Notes under the pieces: generated by a model | Told to the model about the DNA's origin: nothing | Seen by the model: the letters and a program-made list of their open reading frames with translations, nothing else | Databases searched by the model: none | Assembly (NCBI RefSeq): GCF_030122805.1 | Contig: NZ_CP126080.1 | Span: forward strand, 563,001-627,000 | Origin: Mesobacillus sp. AQ2 | GTDB taxonomy: Bacteria; Bacillota; Bacilli; Bacillales; Cytobacillaceae | DNA: 64,000 nucleotides | Direction: 5' to 3' | Translations under genes and position numbers: made by a program | Part shown: piece after piece, positions 1 to 7,764 of the stretch | Layout: each line of letters begins with the position of its first letter | How positions within the stretch are numbered: the stretch's first letter is position 1

Positions 1-84
1 GGTACTATATAAATTATTATTTTTGTGTTAAAATTTTAACGTCTGAAAATTCAGTCTAATATTTTCATTTAGGAGGTAGATATT

Positions 85-141
85 ATGGCAAAGAAAAAAT
101 ATATTGGGATAATGAATACTAAGGGGAATACGTCTAAATAA
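85..141 (+). CDS. possible 18-residue peptide
   Basis: A very short frame begins with ATG eight bases after a perfect AGGAGGT ribosome binding site and codes for a lysine-rich, basic 18-residue peptide that ends in TAA 42 bases before the isochorismatase start. I do not recognise it. It could be a leader peptide for the next gene, or the surviving 5-prime end of a larger lost gene. The strong ribosome binding site is what is seen; translation is inferred. Confidence 0.3.
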   Translation: MAKKKYIGIMNTKGNTSK

Positions 142-183
142 ATTTAATAATGCGTTTTCCTATAATTGAAAGGGGAAAATCAC

Positions 184-741
184 TTGAATCAAACATTATT
201 AATTATTGATGCCCAACAAGAGTTAATTGATGGAAATCAGAAAGAAAGTGCTGTATTTAATAAAGAACAACTAATAAGTAATATCAATTCAGTAATTGAA
301 AAAGCAAAAACATTCGGTGTTCCAGTTGTCTTTGTAAGAGATTTAGATGTTGCTAAAGGAAAAGATAAAGGATTTCAAGTTCATGAAGAAATTAATATTC
401 CTGCGGATACAATGATTTTTGATAAAGCTGCAACGAATTCTTTTCATGGAACAGGACTACTGAATTACCTAAAATCTCAAAAGAGTGAGCATGTCGTTAT
501 AATGGGGTGTAAAACTGAGCACTGTATAGACAGTGCAGTCAGAACAGCCACGATTAATGGGATGGATGTTACATTAGTAGGTGATGGACATTCAACAACG
601 GCTAGTGGTGCTTTAAGTGCAGAACAAATTATTAAGCATCATAATAAAACTCTTCATGGTCATTACAATGTGGAACACTTTTCAGTTGTTAGAAATGCAA
701 TGGAAGACTTGTTCAATCCAATTCATGATTCATATAGGTAA
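184..741 (+). CDS. isochorismatase-family cysteine hydrolase
   Basis: This 185-residue protein belongs to the isochorismatase-like hydrolase family, cytosolic alpha/beta enzymes that cleave C-N or ether bonds in small molecules such as isochorismate, nicotinamide or carbamoyl compounds. The family triad is visible: Asp9 in LLIIDAQQ, Lys81 in IFDKAATNS and the nucleophile Cys114 in TEHCIDSAVRTA. The length is normal for stand-alone members. I chose the TTG at 184 because it follows AAAGGGGA with good spacing; the in-frame TTG at 166 overlaps that site. It is monocistronic and followed by a strong terminator. The substrate cannot be read from sequence. Confidence 0.9.
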   Translation: MNQTLLIIDAQQELIDGNQKESAVFNKEQLISNINSVIEKAKTFGVPVVFVRDLDVAKGKDKGFQVHEEINIPADTMIFDKAATNSFHGTGLLNYLKSQKSEHVVIMGCKTEHCIDSAVRTATINGMDVTLVGDGHSTTASGALSAEQIIKHHNKTLHGHYNVEHFSVVRNAMEDLFNPIHDSYR

Positions 742-780
742 ATAGAAAATATAGAATAGAAATTTTTCATATTAACAGTA

Positions 781-817
781 AAAGCCCAATTTCTTACTAA
801 GAAATTGGGCTATTTTA
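781..817 (+). terminator. intrinsic terminator after isochorismatase gene
   Basis: A 13-bp perfect stem, AGCCCAATTTCTT paired with AAGAAATTGGGCT around a short loop, runs into ATTTTAATTTG. It lies 40 bases past the stop codon. Confidence 0.85.
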
Positions 818-915
818 ATTTGTTATACAATTTATTAAGTTAAGTTTTAAAAATCAATTAAATCAAAAATAATGCACCTATACTATAGGATGCTTTACTT
901 TGAACAAAGAATACA

Positions 916-957
916 AATGAAAGGAGCTAAGATTTTTTAGATCTAACTCCTTTTTTA
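916..957 (+). terminator. weak hairpin with T-run between convergent genes
   Basis: An imperfect stem (GGAG...TAAGAT paired with ATCTAA...CTCC) is followed by TTTTTTATT. It sits between the plus-strand hydrolase and the minus-strand monooxygenase and may stop residual plus-strand transcription. The rest of the 842-1054 gap shows nothing recognisable. Confidence 0.4.
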
Positions 958-1054
958 TTAAGCGATTTGGCCTGCTATTTCATAATGCTTTTTTCAAATT
1001 TGCACTTCAAAAGAAAACCCATTACTTTGCTGGAAGGAAATGTCCCTTTGCTTT

Positions 1055-1351
1055 CTATTTTGAAATCGGCTCGGCATTAAATAGCTTTACTTCTGTTGGA
1101 GCGGCCATGAATTGTGGTGCTTTGGCCATGAAGGCGGTGAAATGCTCTGCCTGGTTATGAAGCTTGACGGCCTCCATGTCTTTCCATAATTCAACCATTG
1201 TGTAGGCTCCGGCTTTTTCGGTGTCTTTTAAAAGGTCATAGGAGACATTGCCTTGCTCGGCTCTTGATGCTTCGATTAATGGCTTTATTTCTTTTAGAAA
1301 CTCCTGTTCTACGTCTGCTTTTACTTGAAAACCGGCATGAATGATAATCAT
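1055..1351 (-). CDS. antibiotic biosynthesis monooxygenase (ABM) family protein
   Basis: This 98-residue ferredoxin-like alpha/beta barrel protein resembles the YgiN-type putative quinol monooxygenases: an N-terminal beta strand (MIIIHAGFQV), a central NVSYDLLKD strand, and the family-typical VELWKD followed by HNQAEHFTAF. ABM proteins act as dimers without a cofactor or simply bind small quinones. It starts at ATG behind AAAGGAGA, 21 bases downstream of the nitroreductase stop, so both are probably co-transcribed. The pairing suggests a quinone or aromatic-stress function; the substrate is unknown. Confidence 0.85.
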   Translation of the reverse strand: MIIIHAGFQVKADVEQEFLKEIKPLIEASRAEQGNVSYDLLKDTEKAGAYTMVELWKDMEAVKLHNQAEHFTAFMAKAPQFMAAPTEVKLFNAEPISK

Positions 1352-1372
1352 TGTTCATTTCTCCTTTTTCTA

Positions 1373-2008
1373 TTATTTCCACTGTGCGATGACATCTACA
1401 GGCAAGCGGACTGATTGGTACCCCTGGTCAGCGGCTTTCCCGATGGAGATGAGCATGACAGGGTAAAAACGATCCTTGTCCAGGTCAAAGGCTTCTGCGA
1501 TTTGGTCTTTTTCGTATCCGCCAATTGGGTTTGTATCATAGCCGTGTGCGCGAGCTGCGAGCATCAATTGCATGGAAACGAGTCCAGCATCGATGAGGAA
1601 CATTTCTTTCTTTTGCTCGGTTGTCATGGTTTCCACAAGTCCTGCGATTGCGGGAACCTGTTGGTCTCTGACTTCAGCTGGCATTAACCCTTTTTTCACT
1701 GCAGTATTATAGATCGTTTCCAGGTATTCTTCACTGTTCATGTCTACAAACACTGCGATCATGGCCGCTGATGTTTCGACTTGTCTCTGGTTGAATTTTG
1801 CTAAAGGTGCAAGGGTTTCTTTTCCTTCCTTCGAATCAATCACGACGAAACGCCATGGCTGCAGGTTCACGGAGGATGGAGCCAGAGTTGCTTCCTCAAG
1901 GATTTGGGCCATTTCTTCTTTGCTGATTTTTACCGTTGAATCATAGTTCCTGATGGAGCGGCGGCCTGTGATGATTTCTTTGAAGTCGTTCTGTGTAAGT
2001 GTGGTCAT
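1373..2008 (-). CDS. ydgI: NAD(P)H nitroreductase, YdgI type
   Basis: A 211-residue FMN-dependent nitroreductase-family oxidoreductase that reduces nitro or quinone groups with NAD(P)H. The FMN-binding RRSIRNYD near the N terminus, APSSVNLQPWRFVV, the central LMLAARAHGYDTNPIGGY and the C-terminal GKAADQGYQSVRLPVD closely match my memory of B. subtilis YdgI. It lies downstream of a MarR gene in the same order as ydgJ-ydgI in B. subtilis, which suggests that the regulator controls it in response to a toxic aromatic or quinone. The following ABM monooxygenase extends the same operon. Length is normal. Confidence 0.93.
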   Translation of the reverse strand: MTTLTQNDFKEIITGRRSIRNYDSTVKISKEEMAQILEEATLAPSSVNLQPWRFVVIDSKEGKETLAPLAKFNQRQVETSAAMIAVFVDMNSEEYLETIYNTAVKKGLMPAEVRDQQVPAIAGLVETMTTEQKKEMFLIDAGLVSMQLMLAARAHGYDTNPIGGYEKDQIAEAFDLDKDRFYPVMLISIGKAADQGYQSVRLPVDVIAQWK

Positions 2009-2042
2009 GTTGCACTCTCCTTATGTTCGTCTTGGTGTAAGG

Positions 2043-2471
2043 TTAAATCTCTTCTATATTCTTTTGGAGGCGTGTAAGCATTTGGAGAAGAGCTTCAGTT
2101 TCTTCATTTGTAAAACCTTTTAGGAAGCTGGAAATGAACCGTTGTTTTTCTTCGCAGTACGCGCTCACTCTCCGTTTTCCCTCTTCAGACAGCTGGACAT
2201 AGGTAAACCGCTGATCTTCAGAATTTTTCCTGCGGATTACCATCCCGTCATCTTCAAGCTGTTTCAGATGCCTGGTCACCGCCGCATGATCAATATTGAC
2301 TTTTTTCTGAAGTGCCCTCTGAGTGATTTCCTCCGATTCATAAATTACCCGGAGAATCTCAAGCCGTGATGGACTGATGCCAGCACAGCGCTCAAACTTC
2401 GCCATGGCTTTTTTGTTTATCTCGGACAACCTTTGGATGATGAGTTCATTTTCCATGCTGCCGTTCTCCAT
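2043..2471 (-). CDS. ydgJ: MarR-family transcriptional regulator, YdgJ type
   Basis: A 142-residue winged-helix repressor. The MarR core is visible: helix 1 with FERCAGISPSRLEILR, the recognition region ITQRALQKKVNIDHAAVTRHLKQLE, and the wing RRKNSEDQRFTYVQLSEEG. I placed the start at the ATG at 2471, after AGGCGGCGG; a longer frame reaching 2552 would run through the operator-like palindromes and has no ribosome binding site. It heads a regulator-nitroreductase-monooxygenase operon and probably autorepresses through the upstream palindromes. The ligand is likely a phenolic or quinone compound, by family analogy. Confidence 0.9.
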   Translation of the reverse strand: MENGSMENELIIQRLSEINKKAMAKFERCAGISPSRLEILRVIYESEEITQRALQKKVNIDHAAVTRHLKQLEDDGMVIRRKNSEDQRFTYVQLSEEGKRRVSAYCEEKQRFISSFLKGFTNEETEALLQMLTRLQKNIEEI

Positions 2472-2493
2472 CTGCAACCGCCGCCTTTGATTA

Positions 2494-2521
2494 ATTGATA
2501 GCTCAATTATTGATACGTCAA
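2494..2521. promoter_or_regulatory. probable MarR operator pair
   Basis: Two adjacent palindromes lie just upstream of the MarR start: ATTGATAGCTCAAT (2494-2507, perfect ATTGA/TCAAT arms) and TTGATACGTCAA (2510-2521, TTGA/TCAA arms). The 16-bp centre spacing and the position in the presumed promoter fit autoregulation. Confidence 0.5.
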
Positions 2522-2685
2522 CTAATATAGTATGAAATAGCCGTGAAGTCAAATGATGAACCCTGGGAATTTAAGGATCCCAACAGAAAAGCTAATTCTC
2601 TTATATCTTAAAGCAAAGGGATGAAACTTATGCTTCTGTTTTTAGGGAGGGATAGCTGACGGTGCGTCCCGCGGGCTGAAGGGCA

Positions 2686-2714
2686 AAAAGAAGCAAGGGA
2701 TTATCCATTGCTTC
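2686..2714 (-). terminator. terminator of the alarmone synthetase operon
   Basis: Read on the minus strand, GAAGCAATGG pairs with CCCTTGCTTC and is followed by TTTTTG, 18 bases past the synthetase stop. Confidence 0.75.
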
Positions 2715-2731
2715 GCGAGAGTTGAGACGAC

Positions 2732-3478
2732 CTACCTTTTTAAGTCTTTAGGTACCTCCACCAAAAACCCATTAAGGAAGGATCGGACATTGTTCTTTTG
2801 TAAAAGAAGAAGGTCTTCAGTTGCATCATCCTGCCCTTTTAAATGGGCGACTTCATTATTGATCCTCTCCATTTTCAAATCCAGTTCAGCAGCGGAAAGG
2901 GCTGCGTCCTTAAGATCCTTTTTAATCCTTTCCGGAATCTCCTTATCATACTTATAGTAAATTTTATGCTCGAGACTGGCCCAGAAATCCATGGCGATGG
3001 TACGGATCTGCAATTCGACAAAGACCATTTCGACTCGGTCAGACATGAAAACCGGAATTTTAATAATGAGATGGAGACTCTGATAACCGTTTGGTTTTGG
3101 ATTTTTGATATAATCCTTTCGTTCAACCAGCTCTATGTCCTGTTGTTTTTCAATCATCTGGCTTATTTTATAAACATCCGTAATGAAGGGACAGATGATC
3201 CGGATTCCGGCTATGTCTTTGATATTCTCCCTGATCGATCCAATTGAAAACTCAAGGTTCTTCCTTTGCAGTTTTTTCATGATGCTCTCGGGTGATTTAA
3301 TTCTTGAATTGCAATGTTCGATTGGATTGTAATCATGAATGTGGATGAATTCTTCTTTTAAAATATTGATTTTGGTATTCATTTCATCCAATGCGAATTT
3401 ATAGAGTAACGAAAACCTTTTTAGGTCGTTCCGCAATTTTTTAGGATTGATGGTATACTGCTGAGTCAATTCCTCCAT
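2732..3478 (-). CDS. small alarmone synthetase, RelA/SpoT synthetase domain only
   Basis: A 248-residue single-domain (p)ppGpp synthetase that transfers pyrophosphate from ATP to GTP or GDP. No HD hydrolase, TGS or ACT domain is present, so it makes but does not degrade alarmone. Visible motifs are RIKSPESIMKKL, DIAGIRIICPF, the substrate loop KNPKPNGYQSLHL and ELQIRTIAMDFWASLEHKIYY with the family's catalytic Glu. It is longer than B. subtilis SasA/SasB (about 210 residues), the extra length being N-terminal and C-terminal helices. The start is 39 bases downstream of the Spx-like stop, so it is the last gene of a TetR-Spx-like-synthetase operon. Confidence 0.88.
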   Translation of the reverse strand: MEELTQQYTINPKKLRNDLKRFSLLYKFALDEMNTKINILKEEFIHIHDYNPIEHCNSRIKSPESIMKKLQRKNLEFSIGSIRENIKDIAGIRIICPFITDVYKISQMIEKQQDIELVERKDYIKNPKPNGYQSLHLIIKIPVFMSDRVEMVFVELQIRTIAMDFWASLEHKIYYKYDKEIPERIKKDLKDAALSAAELDLKMERINNEVAHLKGQDDATEDLLLLQKNNVRSFLNGFLVEVPKDLKR

Positions 3479-3517
3479 TTGTACACTGCTCCTTGAAGTT
3501 TGAAATTCAGTTTCCTG

Positions 3518-3928
3518 CTATCCCTCGAGAGGGTATAAATGTTCCATTTTCCATTGCAGCCACTGGAATTTACGAACCTTCCTCGGAAGGAACTGGCGGA
3601 TTTCCTCCTCGTTATACCCAACTTGAAGCTTCTTGTTATCCACGATCAGCGGGCTTTTTAATAACCGTGGATGTTGATGGACAATCTCCAGTAACTCAAT
3701 TAAGGAAAGTTTGTCAAAATCGATATTAAGGGTCTTGTATGGAAGGGATCTCTTAGAGATAATGTCATCCGTGCCATCCGTTGTCATCCGCAGCAGTTCC
3801 TGAAGTTCACGAACCGTTAAAGGCTCCTCCATCATATTCCTTTCGACGAAAGGGATTTTGTTATTGATCATCCACTTTCTTGCTTTCTTCGTTGATCTGC
3901 ATCCTAATCCATAAATCGTTACAGTCAT
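3518..3928 (-). CDS. ArsC/Spx-family protein with a single active-site cysteine
   Basis: This 136-residue thioredoxin-fold protein has the Spx/ArsC layout: YGLGCRSTKKARKW at the N terminus, a central SKRSLPYKTLN, LLKSPLIVDNKKLQVGYNEEEIR and an Spx-like FLPRKVR tail. Spx and MgsR bind the RNA polymerase alpha C-terminal domain and usually sense disulfide stress with CXXC. Here the second cysteine is Thr (CRST), so the intramolecular redox switch is missing. It overlaps the TetR stop by ATGA, showing translational coupling. It may be a constitutively active Spx-like regulator or an arsenate-reductase-like enzyme; I favour the regulator. Confidence 0.85.
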   Translation of the reverse strand: MTVTIYGLGCRSTKKARKWMINNKIPFVERNMMEEPLTVRELQELLRMTTDGTDDIISKRSLPYKTLNIDFDKLSLIELLEIVHQHPRLLKSPLIVDNKKLQVGYNEEEIRQFLPRKVRKFQWLQWKMEHLYPLEG

Positions 3929-4563
3929 TTATCGTGCACCTCCGAATGGTAGATTCCGTGTTTCAGCAAACTCATGCTAAGTTTGAACGATTCAATTGCC
4001 TCTTCATCCGATAAGCCCTTTACCGTTTTTTCAATTAAGTTGTTAAAGGCCAACGCAGAGACGACTTTGAAGATATGCAGCAGCTCTTTTTCTGCATGGA
4101 TATTCAAAAGTTTTCGATCAATCAGTTTCCCAATCTTCTTATATTCCTCTTTTTCCAGATAGGCATCCCAGATACTTGTAAAAGAGCTTTCGACTCTATT
4201 TGTGGTGTAGAGCAGGGCATTTTTTAAAAATTGCTTCTCTTCTTCATCTGATAAGGCAAGCAAGAAGTAATTCTGGAGTTCAATCAGTGCCTCGATTAAG
4301 TCACCCTGATGTTTTTCCAATAATGCGCTGAAATAGATTTTGGCCATTTTCAATTTATCCTCTAATAAATAGAAATATAAATCGTCTTTATCCTCGAAAT
4401 ATTGATAAAAGCTGCCCCTCGATATTCCCGCTTCTTTCACAATATTCGCGATGGACGCTTCGAAAAGGGGAGCCCTGGTGAACTCGGTTTCTGCTGATTC
4501 AATAAGCTTTTTCCTTTTAGGCTCTGGCAAATTAAAAAACGTTTGCTTAGGGATGGTAATCAC
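3925..4563 (-). CDS. TetR/AcrR-family transcriptional repressor
   Basis: A 212-residue TetR-type regulator. Residues 1-60 carry the HTH, ending in ISRGSFYQYFEDKDDLYFYLL, the typical recognition helix and following turn. The C-terminal 150 residues are the variable all-helical ligand domain. It is the first gene of an operon with a 4-base overlap to the Spx-like gene, and two palindromes in its own promoter make autorepression very likely. Release of the repressor would raise an Spx-like protein and an alarmone synthetase together. The ligand cannot be predicted. Confidence 0.9.
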   Translation of the reverse strand: MITIPKQTFFNLPEPKRKKLIESAETEFTRAPLFEASIANIVKEAGISRGSFYQYFEDKDDLYFYLLEDKLKMAKIYFSALLEKHQGDLIEALIELQNYFLLALSDEEEKQFLKNALLYTTNRVESSFTSIWDAYLEKEEYKKIGKLIDRKLLNIHAEKELLHIFKVVSALAFNNLIEKTVKGLSDEEAIESFKLSMSLLKHGIYHSEVHDK

Positions 4564-4578
4564 CTCAGTTTAGGGATG

Positions 4579-4632
4579 TGACACTGTGTCATATTATAGT
4601 TAAATAATATATGACACAGTGTCATATGTCAA
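4579..4632 (-). promoter_or_regulatory. TetR operon promoter with two palindromic operators
   Basis: On the minus strand a -35 TTGACA (4627-4632), a 17-bp spacer and a -10 TATTAT (4604-4609) form a strong sigma-A promoter. The palindrome ATGACACAGTGTCAT (4611-4625) fills the spacer and a second copy, TGACACTGTGTCA (4579-4591), lies just downstream, with centres 33 bp apart (about three helical turns). Confidence 0.75.
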
Positions 4633-4727
4633 TGTAACAACATGTCATATTTCTTGAAAAAGGTGGATGGAGCAGTGCATCGCATCCAGGACTGATAGGA
4701 AAGATTGTTAATCAACCTTAATAATCT

Positions 4728-4777
4728 TTTACATAATGTTAATGTACGATAAATGTCTGCTTTATATTTGGTTGATA
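4728..4777 (+). promoter_or_regulatory. candidate PhoP box, five hexamers at 11-bp period
   Basis: Hexamers TTTACA, TTAATG, TAAATG, TTTATA and TTGATA start at 4728, 4739, 4750, 4761 and 4772, exactly 11 bp apart. B. subtilis PhoP binds TT(A/T/C)A(C/T)A-like hexamers separated by about 5 bases. Several hexamers are imperfect. The array precedes the organophosphate operon by 220 bases. Confidence 0.5.
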
Positions 4778-4793
4778 GATTTATAGGTGTAAA

Positions 4794-4829
4794 CAGACAT
4801 GAAACAAACATAAAGCAAAAACATGTCTG
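4794..4829 (+). promoter_or_regulatory. inverted repeat CAGACATG/CATGTCTG upstream of ABC operon
   Basis: Perfect 8-bp arms at 4794-4801 and 4822-4829, with a further ATGTCTG at 4753-4759. It could be the operator for the operon's own DeoR-type regulator. The rest of the 4633-4999 gap holds only the PhoP-like array and AT-rich sequence. Confidence 0.35.
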
Positions 4830-4999
4830 ATTACGAGAAAAGAATTTCATTTTCAACTTCTGACGTAAGGGGGCAATCAGTATTCGTTTCCACTAAGGTG
4901 CGTTATGAATGTCCGAAGATTTTCAAACATAGGGGCGCCGGAGTTGTTTGGTGTCGAAGATCGATTGAATGAAAAAAACAAAGACAGGGAGAGGTTATC

Positions 5000-6091
5000 A
5001 TGAAATTGACAAAATTTAAGGCAGCAGTTGGAATAGGAATGATTTCTTTAGCGTTAGCAGGTTGTGGAAATAGTGATGATAAAAGTGCTGCGTCGAATGT
5101 GAATGAAAAAGATTCTGTTGATACGATCATTGAAAAAGCGAAAACAGAAGGGGAGATCGCAAGTGTCGGGATGCCTGATACTTGGGCGAACTGGATTGAC
5201 ACTTGGGACCAAATTGAAGCTGAATACGGAATTACTCAATCTGATACGGACATGTCAAGTGCGGAAGAGTTGGCGAAATTCGAATCAGAGGGAAAGAATG
5301 GCACAGCAGATATTGGGGATGTTGGCATTAACTTTGGGCCGCTGGCAGAAAAGAAAGGATTGACAATGCCGTACAAAACTTCCTATTGGGATGAAGTCCC
5401 TGAATGGGCGAAGGATGATAACGGCGACTGGATGTTAAGTTATACAGGGACAATTGCTTTCATTACGGATAAGCAAAATGTTGATAAAGCACCAACTTCG
5501 TGGAAAGAACTTGCGAATGGAGACTATAGCATTTCCACTGGGGACGTGACAAAAGCAACCCAGGCGCAATTCGGTGTGCTGGCTGCAGCACTTGCGAATG
5601 GCGGGGATGAAACAAACATCAAACCGGGCGTTGATTATTTTAAGGGAATTGCAAAAGAGGGCCGCTTGACCTCCGCTGATGTCAGTGTGGCAAATTTAGA
5701 AAAAGGGGAAATCGATGTTGCGATCGTATGGGACTTTAATGGATTGAACTATCGAGACCAAATCGATCCGGAGCGTTTTGAAGTGACGATTCCAACAGAT
5801 GGTTCAGTAGTGAGCGGGTATACAACAGTGATTAACAAAAATGCTCCGCATCCGAATGCAGCGAAGTTAGCGAGAGAATACATTTTATCGGATGAAGGCC
5901 AAACCAACCTGGCAAAAGGGTATGCTCGTCCGATCCGTGATGTGGAGCTGCCGGAAGAAGTTCAGGCAAAGCTTCTGCCGGATAAGGCATATGAGAATGC
6001 CAAGCCAGTAAAAGACTACAGTGCATGGGATCAAACTGCCATGGAATTACCTCAGTTATGGCAACAAGAGGTGTTAGTCAATGCCAAATAA
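5000..6091 (+). CDS. ABC transporter substrate-binding lipoprotein
   Basis: A 363-residue extracellular binding protein. Residues 1-22 form a lipoprotein signal peptide with lipobox LALAGC, Cys22 being the lipidated residue. The mature part is a PotD/iron-binding-like periplasmic-binding fold (class with DMSSAEELAKFESE, GDVGINFGP and the C-terminal AREYILSDEGQTNLAKGYARPI). It starts at ATG after GGGAGAGG and is the first gene of a seven-gene run in which the downstream genes overlap. The phosphohydrolase and PHP phosphoesterase in the same operon point to an organophosphate or phosphonate ligand; an amine or metal ligand remains possible. Confidence 0.88.
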   Translation: MKLTKFKAAVGIGMISLALAGCGNSDDKSAASNVNEKDSVDTIIEKAKTEGEIASVGMPDTWANWIDTWDQIEAEYGITQSDTDMSSAEELAKFESEGKNGTADIGDVGINFGPLAEKKGLTMPYKTSYWDEVPEWAKDDNGDWMLSYTGTIAFITDKQNVDKAPTSWKELANGDYSISTGDVTKATQAQFGVLAAALANGGDETNIKPGVDYFKGIAKEGRLTSADVSVANLEKGEIDVAIVWDFNGLNYRDQIDPERFEVTIPTDGSVVSGYTTVINKNAPHPNAAKLAREYILSDEGQTNLAKGYARPIRDVELPEEVQAKLLPDKAYENAKPVKDYSAWDQTAMELPQLWQQEVLVNAK

Positions 6092-6938
6092 TAAAGTAAT
6101 CATGATTACGTTGGATGGCTGTCGTTACGACACTGCCATCCAGCAATTAGGATTTTTAAATCATTTCGTTGAAAAGAAACTGGCCAGCCGTTTTAAGGTG
6201 CAATCTGAAACGCCCAGTAATTCGAGGCCATTATATGAAGTATTGCTGACAGGTGTTCCCACACATGAAAATGGGATTTCTACCAATTATTCTGTCCAAA
6301 GGTCGAAAGAGCAAAGCATTTTTTCCCTGGCAAGAGAGGCGGGGATGAAGACTGGCGCGGCTGCTTACCACTGGGTAAGTGAGCTGTATAACCGGGCGCC
6401 TTACTCGATGCTCGAGGATCGGATCCAGCATGACGAATCAAGAAATATCCAGCATGGAATCTTTTATTCGGATGATACTTATCCGGATTCACACCTTTTT
6501 CAGGATGCTCATCATATCATTTCCACCTGCGAGCCTGATTTCATGTATGTGCATTCGATGAATATTGATGATGAAGGACACAAGCATACTGGGAATTCCA
6601 TTCAATACCGTCAGGCGGTCAATCGAATCGATACGATATTAGGAGTCTATCTGCCAATCTGGATGGAAATGGGTTATCAAATCCTGGTCACTTCCGATCA
6701 CGGAATGGATGACTTCGGAAATCACGGCGGCACTATGCCTGAACATCGTGAGGTTCCGTTATTCCTATTTTCGGATTGTATCAGACCGCATATTGGTTCA
6801 AAAGTGGTCGAACAGCTTCAATTAGCTCCGCTTGTCTGCAACATGCTTGGGATTGAAAAAGGGCATAAGATGCAGGAACTAGACTGGGGTGTATTGGAAA
6901 GCGAGGAGGATTCAGTTGAAAAGGAAACAATCGCGTAA
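6081..6938 (+). CDS. alkaline-phosphatase-superfamily phosphodiesterase/phosphonohydrolase
   Basis: A 285-residue hydrolase of the alkaline phosphatase / type I phosphodiesterase superfamily. Metal ligands and nucleophile fit the family: Asp in MITLDGCRYD, Ser in ETPSNSRPLYE as the likely nucleophile, MNIDDEGHKHTG, SDHGMDDFGNHGG and a final His in MPEHREVP. There is no signal peptide, so the substrate would be cleaved after import. It overlaps the binding-protein gene by 11 bases. At 285 residues it is shorter than true alkaline phosphatases but similar to compact phosphodiesterases and phosphonoacetate-hydrolase-like proteins. Exact substrate unknown. Confidence 0.85.
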   Translation: MPNNKVIMITLDGCRYDTAIQQLGFLNHFVEKKLASRFKVQSETPSNSRPLYEVLLTGVPTHENGISTNYSVQRSKEQSIFSLAREAGMKTGAAAYHWVSELYNRAPYSMLEDRIQHDESRNIQHGIFYSDDTYPDSHLFQDAHHIISTCEPDFMYVHSMNIDDEGHKHTGNSIQYRQAVNRIDTILGVYLPIWMEMGYQILVTSDHGMDDFGNHGGTMPEHREVPLFLFSDCIRPHIGSKVVEQLQLAPLVCNMLGIEKGHKMQELDWGVLESEEDSVEKETIA

Positions 6939-7764
6939 AACGATACTGCTATTGGTCCCGTTCTTTCTCATGACTGTGATGTTTTTAGTGATTCCTATGG
7001 CGCTCATGATTACATCAAGTTTTACGAGCGAATCCACAGGAGGCTTTACGCTAGACAATTATATAGAAGTCTTGACCAATTCCTTTTATTCACAGTCCTT
7101 TTTGAACAGCGGATTGATTTCTCTGTTCTCTGCTGTTGCCGGGCTTGTATTGGCGATTATTGTCTCTTATGCGATGACGAATCTGCCGGAAAAGGTCCAG
7201 GATAAACTGACTGTGTATATCAATGTAGCAGCAAATTTTGCCGGTGTTCCACTGGCATTCGCCTTTATCATCCTTCTTGGAAATTCAGGGGTGTTCACTC
7301 TATTTCTTAAAGATGCGAACCTCCCGCTGATCAACGGATTCAAGCTCTATTCATGGCAGGGGTTGGCGCTCACGTACCTATATTTCCAAATTCCGCTCGG
7401 GATTCTCTTTATTTATCCTTCACTGAAAAAAATCAAAAGAGAGTGGAAGGAAGCTGCTTTCATGCTGGGAGCTTCAAGCGGGACTTACTGGCGAAAGGTT
7501 GGACTGCCTAGTATTATGCCAAGTATTGCGGGAACCTTCGTCATTATGTTTGCCAATGGGATGGGCACGTATGAAACGGCTTATGCCTTGACCGGCAGCA
7601 ATATCAACCTGGTCACCATCCGGATTGCTGCACTTGTATCAGGTGATATTTATGCGCGGCCTGTGATTGGCAGTACGCTGGCTGTCCTGTTTGCCGTCAT
7701 CATGATGGCGATTCTGGCCCTGTCACAAATGCTTCTGAAGAAAGTCAGGAGGGATCTGGCATGA
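6916..7764 (+). CDS. ABC transporter permease, first subunit
   Basis: A 282-residue inner-membrane permease with six predicted membrane segments and the binding-protein-dependent EAA motif EWKEAAFMLGASSGTYWRKV, which contacts the ATPase. I use the TTG at 6916 because it follows AGGAGG at ideal spacing inside the end of the hydrolase gene; the upstream frame lacks a ribosome binding site. The start overlaps the hydrolase by 23 bases, which suggests coupled translation. It resembles PotB/PhnU-type permeases. Confidence 0.9.
   Translation: MKRKQSRKTILLLVPFFLMTVMFLVIPMALMITSSFTSESTGGFTLDNYIEVLTNSFYSQSFLNSGLISLFSAVAGLVLAIIVSYAMTNLPEKVQDKLTVYINVAANFAGVPLAFAFIILLGNSGVFTLFLKDANLPLINGFKLYSWQGLALTYLYFQIPLGILFIYPSLKKIKREWKEAAFMLGASSGTYWRKVGLPSIMPSIAGTFVIMFANGMGTYETAYALTGSNINLVTIRIAALVSGDIYARPVIGSTLAVLFAVIMMAILALSQMLLKKVRRDLA

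Noticed and set aside
4629..4856. 75-residue minus-strand frame in the TetR/ABC intergenic region
   Set aside because: It crosses the PhoP-like ladder and the TetR promoter, has no ribosome binding site and a composition typical of non-coding AT-rich DNA.
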